Shown here one piece after another: positions 23,705-36,723 of a stretch of DNA of 64,000 bases (the first letter of the stretch is position 1; each line of letters opens with the position of its first letter). Location of the stretch: the NCBI GenBank assembly GCA_018398585.1, contig JAGTTD010000025.1:15071578-15135577 (forward strand). Direction: 5' to 3'. Position numbers and translations under genes: made by a program. The notes beneath the pieces were generated by a model. It was given only the letters and a program-made list of their open reading frames with translations, made no database searches and had not been told where the DNA came from. Source of the DNA: Simmondsia chinensis (lineage: Eukaryota; Streptophyta; Magnoliopsida; Caryophyllales; Simmondsiaceae).

Positions 23705-26628
23705 TGTGGGGATGCAGCCCACACATAGCTTGGTGGGTACACAGTTGGCGGATCTAAGACGCTAGCCGAGGATGATACGTGGCTGATATAAAGTTTGATT
23801 TTGATTAGGATTTAGTTTTCTTTCAGATTTATATTTTAAATTATCTCTTAGAATTTTACTCTTAGGTCAATTAGCTCCTCTATTTAAGCTCGAGAAAATC
23901 TAGGGTTTATTCATTCATTATTTTTCCAGATTTTATTTCAATTTTAGTGCCTCATTTCTCGGGTTGTGAGAATTGAGTTTAATTTTCCTCTTGTTTTATT
24001 GGTTCATTAATAAAATCAAAGGGAAGGCTGTCGAACCCTTCCCGTTTCCCCTAAATTCCACTTACGTGCTGCATCAGTTGGTATCAGAGCACGGAACAGT
24101 TTTTGATATTGCCCGTGGGCGACAAAGATTCACTGCTATAGAGGACGTTTATGAGCGTGACCATCAACGGAAAACTGATAGGAGGCTAGAGGACTTAGAG
24201 GAGAAATTCCAGCGAATCGAGCGTTGCTTGATTCAATGGGGGCAAATCCCGAACTAGATCCGGGAACCTAGCCCCAACACTCGATGACACCGGTTGATGA
24301 TGATACGGACGAGAGGTTATAGAATTCGTTCCCGGATGCTGAGCTAACAAACCAAAAGTAGAGGAGAGCTCAGCCTAAAACCGGCGACATCAACAATTGT
24401 GATGATCGGAGGTGGGAATCCGGTCTCCAGATTAAGATTTCGGAGTTTAATGGAGTAGGAAGCCCGGAGGATTTCTGGGATTGGCTTGCTACCGTGAAGG
24501 AGGTTCTCAAGTACAAGGAGGTGACGGAGAGGAAGCAGACACCTTTAGTTGCTACATGACTTCGGGGTAGGGCAGCCGCCTGGTGGCAGCAATTAAAGCA
24601 CACACGGCTTCGTCAGGGGAAGTTGAAGATAGAGTCGTGGGAGAAGATGAAGAAGCATATGAGAGGCGCCTTCTTGCCTCACAATCACACCAAGGTGATG
24701 TACCAATGTCAGCTAGGGTTGCGCCAAGGCTCTAGATCCTTGAAGGAGTACACGGCAAAGTTCTACTCGTTAGTCGCCAGGAATGACTTGATGGAAACTG
24801 GGGAGCAGCTAGCAGATTGTTATATTGGCGGGTTGAAGGAGTCCATACATGAGGTGTTGAACATGTTTGACATCTTTTCCATTTCAGAAGCAAGTCAGAG
24901 GGCCATGAACATTGAGCGACAGCAGAGGCGATGCTAATACTGTTAAGCCGAATACTCAAGACTTGGCGAGTGCGTCAAAGACTCGTTGTTTTAAGGGTGG
25001 AGATGTAGGGCACCGTGCTGTTGAGTGCCATAAAGGGGACAGGCCTGGCAAGGGTCTTTGCATCAAAGAACTCCATGGAGAAGATGGCGTGGCCATTGAG
25101 GATGGGGCCCAAGATGAGAGAGCACCACTAGAAGAGGATCCTGTGGTGGGTGATGAAGGACATCTACTGGTGGTTAGGCATGCTCGCTTTGCGCTAAGAG
25201 AGGAACAAGGAGATGGTTGGCTGAGGAACAACATCTTCTAGACCACATGCACCGTTGGCGCTAGGGTGTGCCGTATGATGATAGACTCCGGAAGTTGTGA
25301 GAACGTCATCTCTGAAGAGGTAACTACCAAGTTGGGGTTAAAGACGGAGGCCCATCCAAGTCCCTACAAGTTGTCATGGCTCAAGAAAGGAAATCAGGTA
25401 ACCGCTTCTAAGCGTTGCTTGGTTAACTTTACTATTGGGGCAAAGTACAAGTACGGGGTTTGATGTGACGTCATCACTATGGATGCTTGCCATCTATTGT
25501 TGGGGAGCCCATGACAGTGTGATAGGAGTGTCGTTCATGATGGAAGGAAGAACACCTATAGCTTCATCTTTGAAGGGACCAAGATCATCTTGCTACCCAA
25601 GAAAGAGGAGGCATAGCGAGCTTTAGAAGCTGAACACCCAAACATACAAGGACGAGCCATGTTCGCCAAGAAGGTTGGTGATACAAAGACAATTTTTTTG
25701 TTGCTTGGGAAGGAGAGCAAAGTGAGTCCGGGGGAAGAAGTACCAAGTGAGATTACCACCTTGTTGAAGGAGCATGCTGACGTATTCCTGGAGGAGCTAC
25801 CAAATGCACTACAGCATTTACGAGACAACCAACATCGCATCGATCTAGTGCCGAGTGCTTCATTACCAAATAGGCCTCATTACCGAATGAGTCCATCAGA
25901 GCATGAGGAGTTAAGATGCCAAGTGGAGGAGCTACTCGCCAAAGGCTTTCTCAGGGAAAGCTTGAGTCCTTGAGCAGTGCCAACTACGTTGACGCCAAAG
26001 AAGGATGGAAGTTGGCGGATGTATGTTGACAGTAAGGCAATCACAAGATCACGGTATGTTATCCCTTCCCTATATCGAGATTGGACGATTTACTTGACCA
26101 ACTTCAGAACTCAACGGGATTCACGGAGCTAGAGCTCAAGAGTGGATACCATCAGATTAGGATCTCGCCAGGAGAGGAGTGGAAAACCGCTTTCAAGACA
26201 AGGGAGGGGCTTTACGAGTGGCTGGTCATGCCGTTCGGATTAACCAATGCGCCAAGCACCTTCGTGAGATTTATGAATCAGGTTCTGCATCCTTCCAATT
26301 GGAAGTTGTTCTTTATTTTGATGACATCTTTATTTATAGCTAGGATCGAGTTAAACATATACGACATCTTGGGGAAGTGCTGAGTACCTTGAGAGTGCAG
26401 AGTCTATTTACTGCCATGAAGAAGTGTGAGTTTATAAGGGATGAGGTAACCTTCCTTGGATTCATTGTATCCAAGGACGGTATATCAGCTGATGAGGGGA
26501 AGATAGCAGCCATACGTGACTAGCCTCAGCAAGAACATTTGGCGAAATCCAGAGCTTCCATGAGTTGGCGTCATTCTATAGGCTTTTTGTTCTAAACTTT
26601 AACTCCATAATTGCGCCTAAGAGCTGGT
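23705..26628 (+). mobile_element. Ty3-type retrotransposon 3, 3'-truncated
   Basis: A presumed LTR runs from TGTGGGG (23705) to about 24073-24076 and is followed by the primer binding site GTTGGTATCAGAGC. Gag, protease and the first half of reverse transcriptase follow. The element breaks off near 26628, where a minus-strand copia fragment begins. No second LTR is present. Confidence 0.8.
24100..26625 (+). pseudogene. Ty3 element 3 gag-pol remnant
   Basis: Gag text includes GRAAAWWQQLKHTRL and LKEYTAKFYSLVARNDLMET near 24570-24800. A zinc knuckle CFKGGDVGHRAVEC lies near 24990 and a protease-like MIDSGSCENVI near 25280. Reverse transcriptase has [19 protein letters not shown] near 26210 and a catalytic YFDD reading near 26315 that lies in another frame. 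Many stops and shifts are present (e.g. TGA near 24558, TGA near 25460, TGA near 25972). It ends in the segment that would follow the RT thumb. Confidence 0.8.
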
Positions 26629-27413
26629 AGACTTTCTCTTATCTAAATCTCCACCGAAGTCACTATTAGTATAACCTAAAAGTTTTGGGTATGTCTCTTT
26701 CCTTCCAAAGTTATGTCCTAAGCTGACTGTTCTCTTCATGTATCTCAGTAGTCTTTTTAACCATTCTAATGTTCCTTCCATGGGTTCCCCATAAGCCTAG
26801 ATAAGACACTAATGCGGTGAGCTAAGTTTGGTCCTGTACATGTCATGGCATACATGATTGATCTTATGGCATTTGCATAAGGTATTTTAGTCATATTAGC
26901 TTATTCTTGCTCATTTTAGGACTCTGATTTGCTAAGAATTTATGATGCGGTGCTACTGGAACCTTGACTGGTTTTGAATCAATCATTTTAAAGCGTTTAA
27001 TAACCTTTTCCAAATAGCCTTGTTGAGATAAGTGAATTATTTTTAAATCTTTGTTTCTACTTATCTCCATTCCCAAAATTTTCGTGGCTTAACCCAAGTC
27101 TTTCATATCAAAATTCTGTGTCAGCAATCCTTTTAGTTTCAGAATCTCATTCATGCATCTACTTGGATGCATATCATTCACATATAAGAGAAGGTAAATC
27201 ACATAAACTTTTCCAATATTTTTCACATTAAAGCACACATCATGAATTGATCTAGTAAAGCTATTTTTGTAATGAACTAGTCAAACCGTCTACGCCACTG
27301 CCTGGGGGACTGTTTTAAGCTATATAGGGTTTTCCTCAACCTACATACTTAGTTTTCTTTTCTAAGTTCTACAAAGCCTTAGGTTGGGCCATGTATATCT
27401 CTTGCTCTAACTC
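26628..27413 (-). pseudogene. Copia 4 fragment: RT end and RNase H start
   Basis: Minus-strand text starts LEQEIYMAQP at 27410 (the RT block after the 'DVKTAFL' motif). It continues through degenerate RT to MEISRNKDLKIIHLSQQGYL (26891-27076) and ends in TNSDFGGDLDKRKS near 26650. The upstream part of the same family is at 35646-36723, on the other side of copia element 3. Several stops are present. Confidence 0.7.
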
Positions 27414-29671
27414 TGTTAGGAACAGTGTCCTGAAATTCAGATTTATTCCGGATATATTATTTTAATTAACAAATAAAACTGAAGTTGCAGTCATTTTCTA
27501 GTTAAATTTGTGTATGTGAGCTTTTGTACTATATGTGATTTTCTTTTAGGAGACATCCATGAGATGGGTATAGTCCTTAGACTACAATTTATATGCTTGT
27601 TCTAAGTGCTTTATAAGACTAAGCTACAGATAGACTTGGAACAAATTGTATGAATTGTTGTTTTGAAAGACTCATAGTCGAAGACAAGTTTGGACCACTT
27701 GTATGTTAAGACTATAACGTGACACTTTAGATGACTTTTCTTGGTCATGTGGATGGAGATCCAAAAGTGTTACGTTAGTGTGTTTAATAAGATTGACACA
27801 CTGAGTTGGACCATATGGATTACTTATTTCTAGACTACTATCGGAGATGAGTGATTCTCGTTATACTGTTTGAACGACGACTCTAAATCCTGAGGGTATT
27901 CTGGACTTGTGCATGGAGCGTTAGTTACTTTGGAGTACTACAAGTAAGGTCTAAACGAATGACTGAAATTCCATGTACACTGGGTAGCAACGTGAAGTGT
28001 GACAAGGATCAGGTATTCAATAGGGAATCTACAGTCTCTTATGAGATACAGATGTCCCCCTTAGTTGATTCGCAAATATTTGAATAGTTCGAAAACTTTG
28101 GCCAAAGTATTCTAAGTGTTTGACATTTGGAATTTTTTACTGTGAATATGTTCAAGTATAAATAAATTATTCAATGAAGGGCGAATCGGTAACTAATGGA
28201 GAAGTCGTGAGAAGGATAATGGTACGTAGTTGTTATATTTATCCTTTGTCATGGACATCTAGTGGAGGGGTTGTTGTCATCAATATAGTCTATTAGGGAG
28301 ATATCGAATAAATAACTTAAGTCTGGAGTGCAGTGAGATTTATTTAGTGGGATTAAGTCTCATTAAGTGGTAATTAAATTATTTCATGAGATGATGAATT
28401 TAACCCATTTGGAGCTAGATTTAAATTGTCCCTGAGGTCCCTGCTCAAGCCTCTGTATTTTATTGCCATTGAAAAAATATTAAAGAATTCATGAGATGAA
28501 TTATTTATCCATAAGATGGGTAAATTAATTTTACCAAATATTATTCCTGAGATGAATAAAAGATAAAAATTATAAAATAAAATAATTTTGGAAAATTAAA
28601 ATTCATAAGATGAACTTTTACATGTGGGAAACAAAAAAACAAAATCGCGTTGATAAACAGTGTCGATCCGTGCGCTCCGGATCCGACGAACCAGTCCGCG
28701 ACACGTGCCGCACGTTGGGTCAATGCCCCTGGGTATCCGTGTGCACGTGCGCGGACCAATGGGAAGCCGCCACATGTCACGCGGTTTAAATTAAAAAGCA
28801 GACGCATTTTGGCTAGTTGAAACGCAGCGTTTTAATCGTTGTTTAAATAAAACGACGCGTTTTAATTTGAACTGTGCGCGTCCCATATCGTTATTTTAAT
28901 AATTTTTCGCTCCGGTATATTCCTATAAATAAAAGGGCTTTTTCTGAGGTTTGCCATCGAAGTTGAAATATTTCCTTAGGGTTTCTGAAATTGCTTCAGA
29001 GAACTAATTGGAGAGAAAAACTTTCGTTGAAATTATTGTTTCCTTAGTTTAATATTTTTCGGAGCCCACCCTTCGGGCAGTTCGAGGTCATTGAGTAGAA
29101 GGTCTTGAGGTCTCGATTTTGAAGAATATTATTGTCTTTCTGGTTTTCTTTATTATTGGAGCAATTTCAGGGATGTTCTTCTTTCTTTATTCTTTTTCAC
29201 TTTTCTATTTATTTACAGTATTCATTATTATACCCGTTGAATTTTATGTATTGTTATAAATGTATTAGAATAAAAGGCATGTAAATCTAAATTATGAATT
29301 TAGATCTGTTGATTTAAATTATAAATTTAAGTCAGTAGATTTAAAATTAAGAATTTTAAATCGACCCTAGGTTTAGAGTTATGAATTCTAAACCCGTTCC
29401 TCTGCGTAAACTTTAGGGAGAATTTTTGTAATTCATCCCAACAACCGGTATCAGGGCAAAGGGTTTATAGAGATAAACCTATTCTCGGGAACTCTTGCAC
29501 GTGAAGTGTCACGAAGCGTGACTCTTCGAACGGGGGCTTAGGTACAGAGAAGGGTTTCCTACTCTAAGTGCTCTAATAGGTGCCTATTGTCGTGTCCATA
29601 GTTGAGAACTGTGAACCCAATAGTCGGCATCAGAGTTTATTTTCCAACAAAGATCATGTTTTTCCCAACAA
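27414..29671 (+). repeat. Copia 3 left LTR
   Basis: About 2.26 kb, unusually long for copia but seen in some lineages. The alternative end at 29443 (CCCAACA followed by CCGGTATCAGGG) would give 2.03 kb. The truncated partner LTR cannot decide between them. The TATA-like 'tataaataaaag' is near 28923. Confidence 0.7.
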
Positions 29672-29690
29672 TTGGTATCAGAGCCAGCCT
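29438..29690 (+). repeat. Three successive primer-binding-site-like motifs
   Basis: 'CCCAACAACCGGTATCAGGG' at 29437, 'CCCAATAGTCGGCATCAGAG' at about 29605 and 'CCCAACAATTGGTATCAGAG' at 29665. The third matches the tRNA-Met consensus; the other two look like mutated copies. Confidence 0.7.
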
Positions 29691-29749
29691 TTGATTACAT
29701 TCATAATATACATGACTAGGTATAATAAGATTGAAAATAAATAGATTTG

Positions 29750-30130
29750 CGAATTAATAAAATAGAGATTTTATTCAGAAGGAAAATTAGTTTAATTTGA
29801 CGTAGCAATTTAAATTGTTTAAATCGATAATGAATTAATGATTCATTCAGATGATTGTTTGTGTTTTTGATTTAAATTGTTTGAATCATCAAATTAATTA
29901 ATTGTTAATTAGATTATTTAAATGTAACAATTTAAATTATTTAAATCAGTTAAAAGAGTTAATAGTTAACTAGGTTATTTAAAGTATCAATTTAAATTAT
30001 TTAAATCGGTTAAAAGATTTAATAGTTAACTAGGTTGTTTATAGTAACGATTTAAATTGTTTAAATCGTTAATGAATTAATCGTTAATTCGGAACAACTC
30101 ATAAATTTGCGATTATGTTGTTCGTATAAT
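29750..30130 (+). repeat. Tandem array 1 in copia 3 leader (about 70-bp unit)
   Basis: The palindrome-like 'gatttaaattgtttaaatc' and variants recur near 29870, 29930, 29990 and 30045, each followed by 'gttaa(t/a)agttaactaggtt'-type text. AT-rich and imperfect. Confidence 0.75.
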
Positions 30131-30164
30131 GAGATTGTACGTTATCTTTCCTGATTTACAAAAT

Positions 30165-30420
30165 CGAACAAAATTGATCTAATAAGATTAGATTCAAATA
30201 ATTTCAATAATGGATAAAATTGGTTTAATGAGAGTAGATTCAATTAATTTTAAGAAATCAGATAAAATTGATCTAATGAGATTAGATTCAATTAATTTTT
30301 ATAAAATTGGATAAAGTTGACCTAATGAGGTTAGATTTAATTATTTTATACGAAATCGGATAAAATTGATTTAATGAGATTAGATTTAATTTATTTTAAA
30401 ATTAAATATTTTAATTTTAA
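30165..30420 (+). repeat. Tandem array 2 in copia 3 leader (about 60-bp unit)
   Basis: Four to five copies of 'gataaaattgatctaatgag' followed by 'attagattcaattaatttt'-type text, degenerate. Confidence 0.75.
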
Positions 30421-30499
30421 AGTTATAAAAAAAGAAAAAAATTATTTTTTTATTTTTGGACGTGCAGAAATCAGTACTGATTTACATAATAATTATAAA

Positions 30500-30880
30500 T
30501 TAATTTTTCTTTTAGAATGAGATTATAAATTAAATTATGAGATAATTTAATTTGTAAACCAATGTTATTTTAAATAAAAATTATTTGATATTATTTTAAA
30601 ATAAGATTCTAAAATAAACTATGAGATAGTCTAAAGTTTATTTATTTTTTAGAATAAGATTCTAAAATAGACTATGGGATAGTCTAAGGACAAAATCACT
30701 ATTAATTTTAAATAAAATTATTTTTAATTTAATTTTAAAATAAGAATTTTAAAAGTAGATTATGTGATAATCTAAATTACATGTTGGTAGTGTTTTAAAT
30801 AAATTAAATAATTAATTTTGGTTAATTTTAGAATGAGATTCTAAAGGAGATTATGAGATAATCCAGGTTGTAAATGCAAG
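30500..30880 (+). repeat. Tandem array 3 in copia 3 leader (about 100-bp unit)
   Basis: The unit is 'gattctaaaatagactatg' followed by 'ggatagtctaa', near 30515, 30605, 30655, 30745 and 30835. The inner halves can pair (GACTATGGGATAGTC), so each unit could form a hairpin. Confidence 0.7.
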
Positions 30881-31439
30881 TTAATTAAAAATCACTGGTT
30901 ATAAAAATCAAGTGAGAGCGGGGTTTCAATTGTTGTAACCTCATGGTCTCCATTATCGGTCTAGCAGTATAGTAGATCGATAGACCTCCCTGCGGAGGAT
31001 GTTGGTTTACGGATTATAGGGTTAGACTTCTATTGGGATAAACCGAAGTGCAAAGAAGCAATGCGACCACGCTGCCCGTGGAGTATTTCATGTATTTGCA
31101 TGGAGGTTTAGGTAATGGTTTACACTTGACTAGCGTGATGCATTAGCCTCCCCGAGGAGCTCTGTTGTGTCATGTTAGAGACTAAGTTAAGTGGTAAGTT
31201 AATCATGTTTAGTAAGAGTTACAAGAAAACAGGTTAATTGAGAATAGTTCTCACCTGAACTAGCTTCGTGCAATCCCGCTGCCGGGAAGTAAGGAGTGGT
31301 GTGTTTGGGTCATCGTTGTATGCATGATTGCACAGTTTGGTGGATATATGACTTATTGTGTAGTCTAAATTGAAAGAATATATGTCAATGCATTATATAT
31401 GACCCATGTAAGATAGTTACACGATTGTTTGCATTTACA

Positions 31440-33826
31440 GTATGTTTGATATGGATACGGCTGGCGAACTTCACCTAATTTGGAATAAATAATGTACTCA
31501 CAGGACCAAATTACTTTGCCTTGAAAACTAAGTTAGACTTACTCACTACTCACAAGGGGCCTATTAGAAAGAAAGGAAAGGGTAAGGTTGCTATTGTAGC
31601 AACCAAGTCCATAAGGAAGTTAGCAAAAGAAAAGTGTTTCTTTTGTAAGAAAACTAGGCCACTGGAGGAGAAACTACACTAAGTACATAGCTACTCTTCC
31701 TACAAAGACTGCTAAGCCATCTGGTGAAGGTATGTCGATATCTCACTTAGTTGAGTCATGCGTAGTTGAGAGTTCACCAGTTTCGTAGTGGGTGGACTCA
31801 GGTTCAACTGACAATATCTGTAATATGTTGCAGGAGCTCAGGCTAGGCTAAAGGCTACACGATGGGTGTTGTACCTGATGGTCAGGGACTGTACAATAAT
31901 AGCGGTCTTAAGTATAGGAGATGTTAACTTAGACTTTAGTAATAGAGTTTTGTTTTAAAAGATTGTTTATTTGTAGCAAGTCTGCACAGGAATTTGATTT
32001 CTGTATCTCGTGTTATTAATAATTGTTATTCAGTTGATTTTGATAATGAAAATTTTAATATGAGAAATAAATTGTTTATTTGCACATGTACATGAATAAA
32101 TTATTTATTCATGTTATTTCCTTATCAAAACTATGGTAATTGTTTAAATGAATTTAACGTAAGTTCACTTGTTCAATCTTTTAAAAGAAAACACCTTGAA
32201 AGGGATATTGCCCACACATGGCACCAACGTTTAAGTCACACTAATTCAAAAAGGATCCAAAGACTGGTGAAAGATGGACTAATAGAGGTTTTGGACTTGA
32301 GGTCATTACCAGTTTGCGAATTCTGTATAGAATAAAAGGTGACTAATTCTGTCTTTAAGAGTAAAGGCAACAGGGTTGGTGGCTTGCTTGACCTGGTTCA
32401 CATAGATGTATGTGGACCAATACATGTTCAGGCAAGAGGTGGGTATGAGTACTTAACCACATTTAGTGATGATTACTCAAGGTATGGATATGTTTACCTA
32501 ATTAGACATTAATTGGACTCTTTTGAAAAGTTTAAAGAGTACAAAGCTGAATTTTAAAAGCTATTAGGTAAACAAGTTAAGTCACTTCAATCAGATCGAG
32601 GTGGTGAATATTTTTTGGGTGAATTCCTAGATTTGCCAACTACAAATGAGATAAGATCTCAGCTTTCTGCTCTGGTTATACCGCAGCAAAATGGTGTTAC
32701 AATAAAAGAAACAAGGACAATTTTTTCTACAGTTTTTGATTTAAAAGGTCTTTATTAATACAATGCAAAATACTTAAAGAAACATTTTGTAAGTAAGCTA
32801 CAAAAACAAAAACAAAATGGTATTAAAGGAAAATGACAATAATTCTGAACAGCTAGACACAGCTTAAGACATAGTGGATGCATTAGATGCACCTACTGAT
32901 AGGAATGAGAATGTTCCAGGTACACGAGAGCTTAGATGTGGTGGGAGGATTGTCAGGACACCTGACAGGTTCATAGTGGGAGCCTTAGTGGTTAACTGTG
33001 GCATTGAATCTGGTCCTTTTAGCCACAATGAAGCAATTAGGTCTTCTAGTTTTGTGCAATCGGTTGCTCAAATCATGCGTGTATAAATGATATTAAGAGA
33101 AAGTAGTGACTTTTCTAGTATTATATGTCAACAATACACTACTAATTAAGAATGATGTATGGGTGTCATTAGTTGTAAAGGTTTGGTTGTCAGGATAGTT
33201 CGATATGAAGGACATAGGAGAAGCCAGCTCCACTCTTAGGATTAAGCTTTTGCGAGGTCGTAAGAGTAGGATGTTGGATCTCTCTCCAGCCACTTAAATT
33301 GACAAGACGTTGTCAAGGTATAGCATGGAGTCCCTCTCTTTTTTGAGTAGTGTTCTGGGACACCTCAAGAGGAGGAGCAATTAGGAATATTCCATATGCT
33401 TTGGCAGTGCGAGCCTCAGGTATGCCATGTTATACACGAGACTTGATGTCTGATATGCTATGGTATACTAAGCAGGTGTTAGTCTAACATGGGTGCAATG
33501 GACTAGGTGGTAGTGAAGTATTTTCTCTAGTTCTTAAGAAGAACGAGAGACCCTATGCTAATCTTTCAAAGTGACGAGCTGGTTCCAATTGGCTACACTG
33601 ATTCAAGACTTCCAATCAGATTAAAATGATAGACGTTCGACGTCTAAGCATGTCTTTACTTTTGGAGTGGGAGCCATTAGCGAAAGGAATGTCAAGCAGT
33701 ATTGTATTGGTGACTTCGCAGTAAAGTAATTGTGCTCACTAAGGGTTAGACTCAGTAGATTTTTTCGTTCAAACTTAAAAGAGGTGAGTATGGACTTTGT
33801 CATAAATTGGATTTAGGACAAGTGGG
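31440..33826 (+). pseudogene. Copia 3 gag-pol remnant
   Basis: Gag end with KKGKGKVAIVATKS and a zinc knuckle start KCFFCKK near 31630. Protease reads WVDSGSTDNIC near 31790. GAG-pre-integrase HTWHQRLSHTNSKRIQRLVK lies at 32210. Integrase reads LVHIDVCGPI and SLQSDRGGEYF (32395-32615). Reverse transcriptase is almost absent; RNase H scraps occur at 33180-33500 and include FDMKDIGEASSTL. Stops are frequent. Confidence 0.75.
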
Positions 33827-33830
33827 AGAT

Positions 33831-35645
33831 TGTTAGGAACAGTATCCTGAAATTAAGATTTATTCTAGCTATATTATTTTAATTAAAAAATAAAACTGAA
33901 GTTCTAGTCTTTTCCTAGTTAAATTTGTGTATGTGAGCATTTACACTGCATGTGATTTTCTTTTGGGAGACATCCATGAGATGGGTGTAGTCCTCAAACT
34001 ACAATTTATATGTTTGTTCTAAGTGCTTTATAAGACTAAGCTACAGATAGACTTGGAACAAATGGTATGGATTGTTGTTTTAAAAGACTCGTAGTCGAAG
34101 AGAAGTTTGGACCACTTGTATGTTAAGACTATAACGTGATACTTTAGATGACTTATCTTGGTCATGTGGATGGAGATCCAAAAGTGTTACGTTAGTGTGT
34201 TTAATAAGATTGACACACTGAATTGGACCTTATGAATTACTTATTTCTAGACTACTATCGGAGATGAGTGATTTTCGTTGTACTGTTTGAATGACGGCTC
34301 TAAATCTTGAGGGTATTTTGGACTTGTGCATGGAGCATTAGTTACTTTGGTGTACTATATGTAAGGTCTAAACAAATGACTGAAATTCCACGTACACTGG
34401 GTAGCGGCGTGAAATGTGACAAGAATCAGGTATTTAATAGGGAATCTACAGTCTCTTATGAGATACAGATGTCCCTTTAGTTGATTCGCAAATACTTGAA
34501 TAGTTTGGAAACTTTGGCCAAAATATTCTAAGTGTTTGACATTTGAAATTTATACTGTGAATATGTTCAAGTATAAATAAATTATTCAGTGAAGGGCAAA
34601 TCGGTAACTAATGGAGAAGTTGTGAGAAGGATAATGATAGTTGTTATATTTATCCTTTGTCATGGACATCTAGTGGAGAGGTTGTCATCAATATAGTCTA
34701 TTAGGGAGATATCGAATAAATAATTTAAGTCCGGAGTGCAGTGAGATTTATTTAGTGGGATTAAGTCTCATTAAGTGGTAATTAAATTATTTCATGAGAT
34801 GATGAATTTAACCCATTTGGAGCTAGATTTAAATTGTCCCCGAGATCCCTGCGCAAACCTCTGTATTTTATTGCCATTGAAAAAATATTAAAGAATTCAT
34901 GAGATGAATTATTTATCCATAAGATGGGTAAATTAATTTTGTCAAATATTATTCATGAGATGAATAAAATTTAAAAATTATAAAATAAAATAATTTTGGA
35001 AAATTAAAATTTATAAGATAAATTTTTACATGTGGGAAACCAAAAGAAAAACAAAATACCGTTGATAAGCAGTGTCGATCCATGTGCTTCGGATCCGACG
35101 AACCAGCGCGCGACACGTGTCGCGCATTGGGTCAATGCCCCTGGTATTGGCGTGCACGTGCGTGGACCAATGGGAAGCCGCCACCTGTCACTCGGTTTAA
35201 ATTAAAAAATAGATGCATTTTGGCTAGTTGAAATGCAACGTTTTAATCGTTGTTTAGATAAAACAACGCATTTTAATTTGAACTGTGCTCGTCCTACATC
35301 TTTATTTTAATAATTTTTCACTCCGGTATATTCTTATAAATAGAAGGGCTTATTCCAAGGTTTGGCATCCAAGCTGAAATATTTCCTCAGGGTTTCTGAA
35401 ATTGTTTCGGAGACCTAATTGGAGAGAAAAATTTCCGTTGAAAATTTTCTTTCCTCAGTTTACTATATTTCGGAGCCCACCCTCTGGGCAGTTCGAGATC
35501 ATTGAGTAGAAGGTCTCGAGGTCTCGTTTTTGAAGAATATTATTGTCTTTCTGATTTTCTTTATTATTGGAGCAATTCCAAGTATGCTCTTCTTTCTTTA
35601 TTCTTTTTGACTTTTCTATTTATTTACAATATTTGTTATTATACC
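33831..35645 (+). repeat. Copia 3 right LTR, 3'-truncated
   Basis: It aligns with 27414-29236 with many substitutions and small indels. It stops at 'ttattatacc', where copia 4 sequence resumes. Confidence 0.8.
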
Positions 35646-36723
35646 AGGTATGCTGATATAATGTTCCATTGGTAACAGATCCAATTCCAGCTAATTTACA
35701 ACCTCGATTATCTCCCAACAGTATCCTTCCTAGAGTCAATGGTCTGTAATCCATAAAGTTGGCCTAATTTGAGGGCATATGAAAGCTACAGCCAGAATTC
35801 AATGCCTACTCATGTTCTATATCATCAGACTTAATATGTAACGTACTAGCATGCTTAGATTCATTACACACAATACTCACAGCATTCAAATCAGATGAAA
35901 CAAGAAGAAGTACAGCATGATCAGAATCAAATGAAACAACATTTTATGGACATTTTCTCTTCACGTGACCTAATTTACGGCATTCATAACATTTTATCTT
36001 TGATAAGTCCTTCCTACCTCTAGACTTAGAATGATGTTTACTCTTGGATCTCTTCCTATTACCATTGCTCTCCCTATTGTTAGTTCTACCTCTCACATTT
36101 AAATCTTCACCCCTACTGTTATGATTCTGGTACTTCCCTTCTCTTTTTAACTCAAGTATTTTACTCCTAAAGGCCTAAGTAACCTCTGCTAGGCTTATTT
36201 TCTGTCTTCCATACCTAAATGTGTCCTTAAAGTCTCTCAGATTTTTAGGTAGGGCACATAACGGTATCACAGCTTGGACCTCATCCTCTAAGGTTACATT
36301 CACGTTTTTCAGGTCCTGAAGTATTGTATTGAATTCATCTAAAGAGTTATCTAAAGGCTTGTTCTTATCCATCCTATATGTAAAGAACTTTTCCATGTAC
36401 AAGATCCTATCAGATATAGATTCTGCATTATAAATCTCTACTAGTTTTTTTCCAGATTTTACCCACAGTAGTCTCAGCAAAAATACGAGGTAAAATATTA
36501 TATCAATGCATATAATGAGAGAACCATACACACAATGCTCAATTTTTACCTTATCCTTCTCAGTCAGATGAGAGGGTTGCTTGTTAGGAGGCGGTAGCTT
36601 AGCTACCATGCCTTGGGATATCAAGAGTACCTTGGTCTTGTTCTTCCCATCAAACTTCCCAATTTCAAACTTAGCTCACATGTTCAAGAACTTTTTTTCC
36701 TAACCAGTAGCTCTAATACCACT
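35646..36723 (-). pseudogene. Copia 4 fragment: gag and protease start
   Basis: On the minus strand the primer binding site (AGTGGTATTAGAGC) lies just left of the LTR at 36724. Gag follows with NKPLDNSLDEFNTILQDLK, VIPLCALPKNLRDF and YGRQKISLAEVT (36175-36370). A basic, knuckle-like CXXC segment is near 35970 and protease text LLGDNRGCKLAGIGSV near 35700. The element then stops where copia 3 begins; integrase is missing from both flanks. Confidence 0.7.

Larger units (their letters stand above)
27414..35645 (+). mobile_element. Ty1/copia retrotransposon 3, long LTRs, inserted in copia 4
   Basis: The left LTR is 27414-29671 (TGTTAGG...CCCAACA, about 2.26 kb). The right LTR is 33831-35645, cut short by about 0.4 kb. 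A polypurine tract (AAGTGGGAGAT) precedes the right LTR. The primer binding site ATTGGTATCAGAGCC starts at 29672. The two LTRs differ at many positions by eye, so the insertion is much older than Ty3 element 1. The coding region (about 31440-33826) is heavily decayed and the leader carries tandem repeats. Confidence 0.85.

Noticed and set aside
29750..30880. CRISPR-like array
   Set aside because: Repeats are AT-rich, imperfect and contiguous without unique spacers, in a plant retrotransposon leader.
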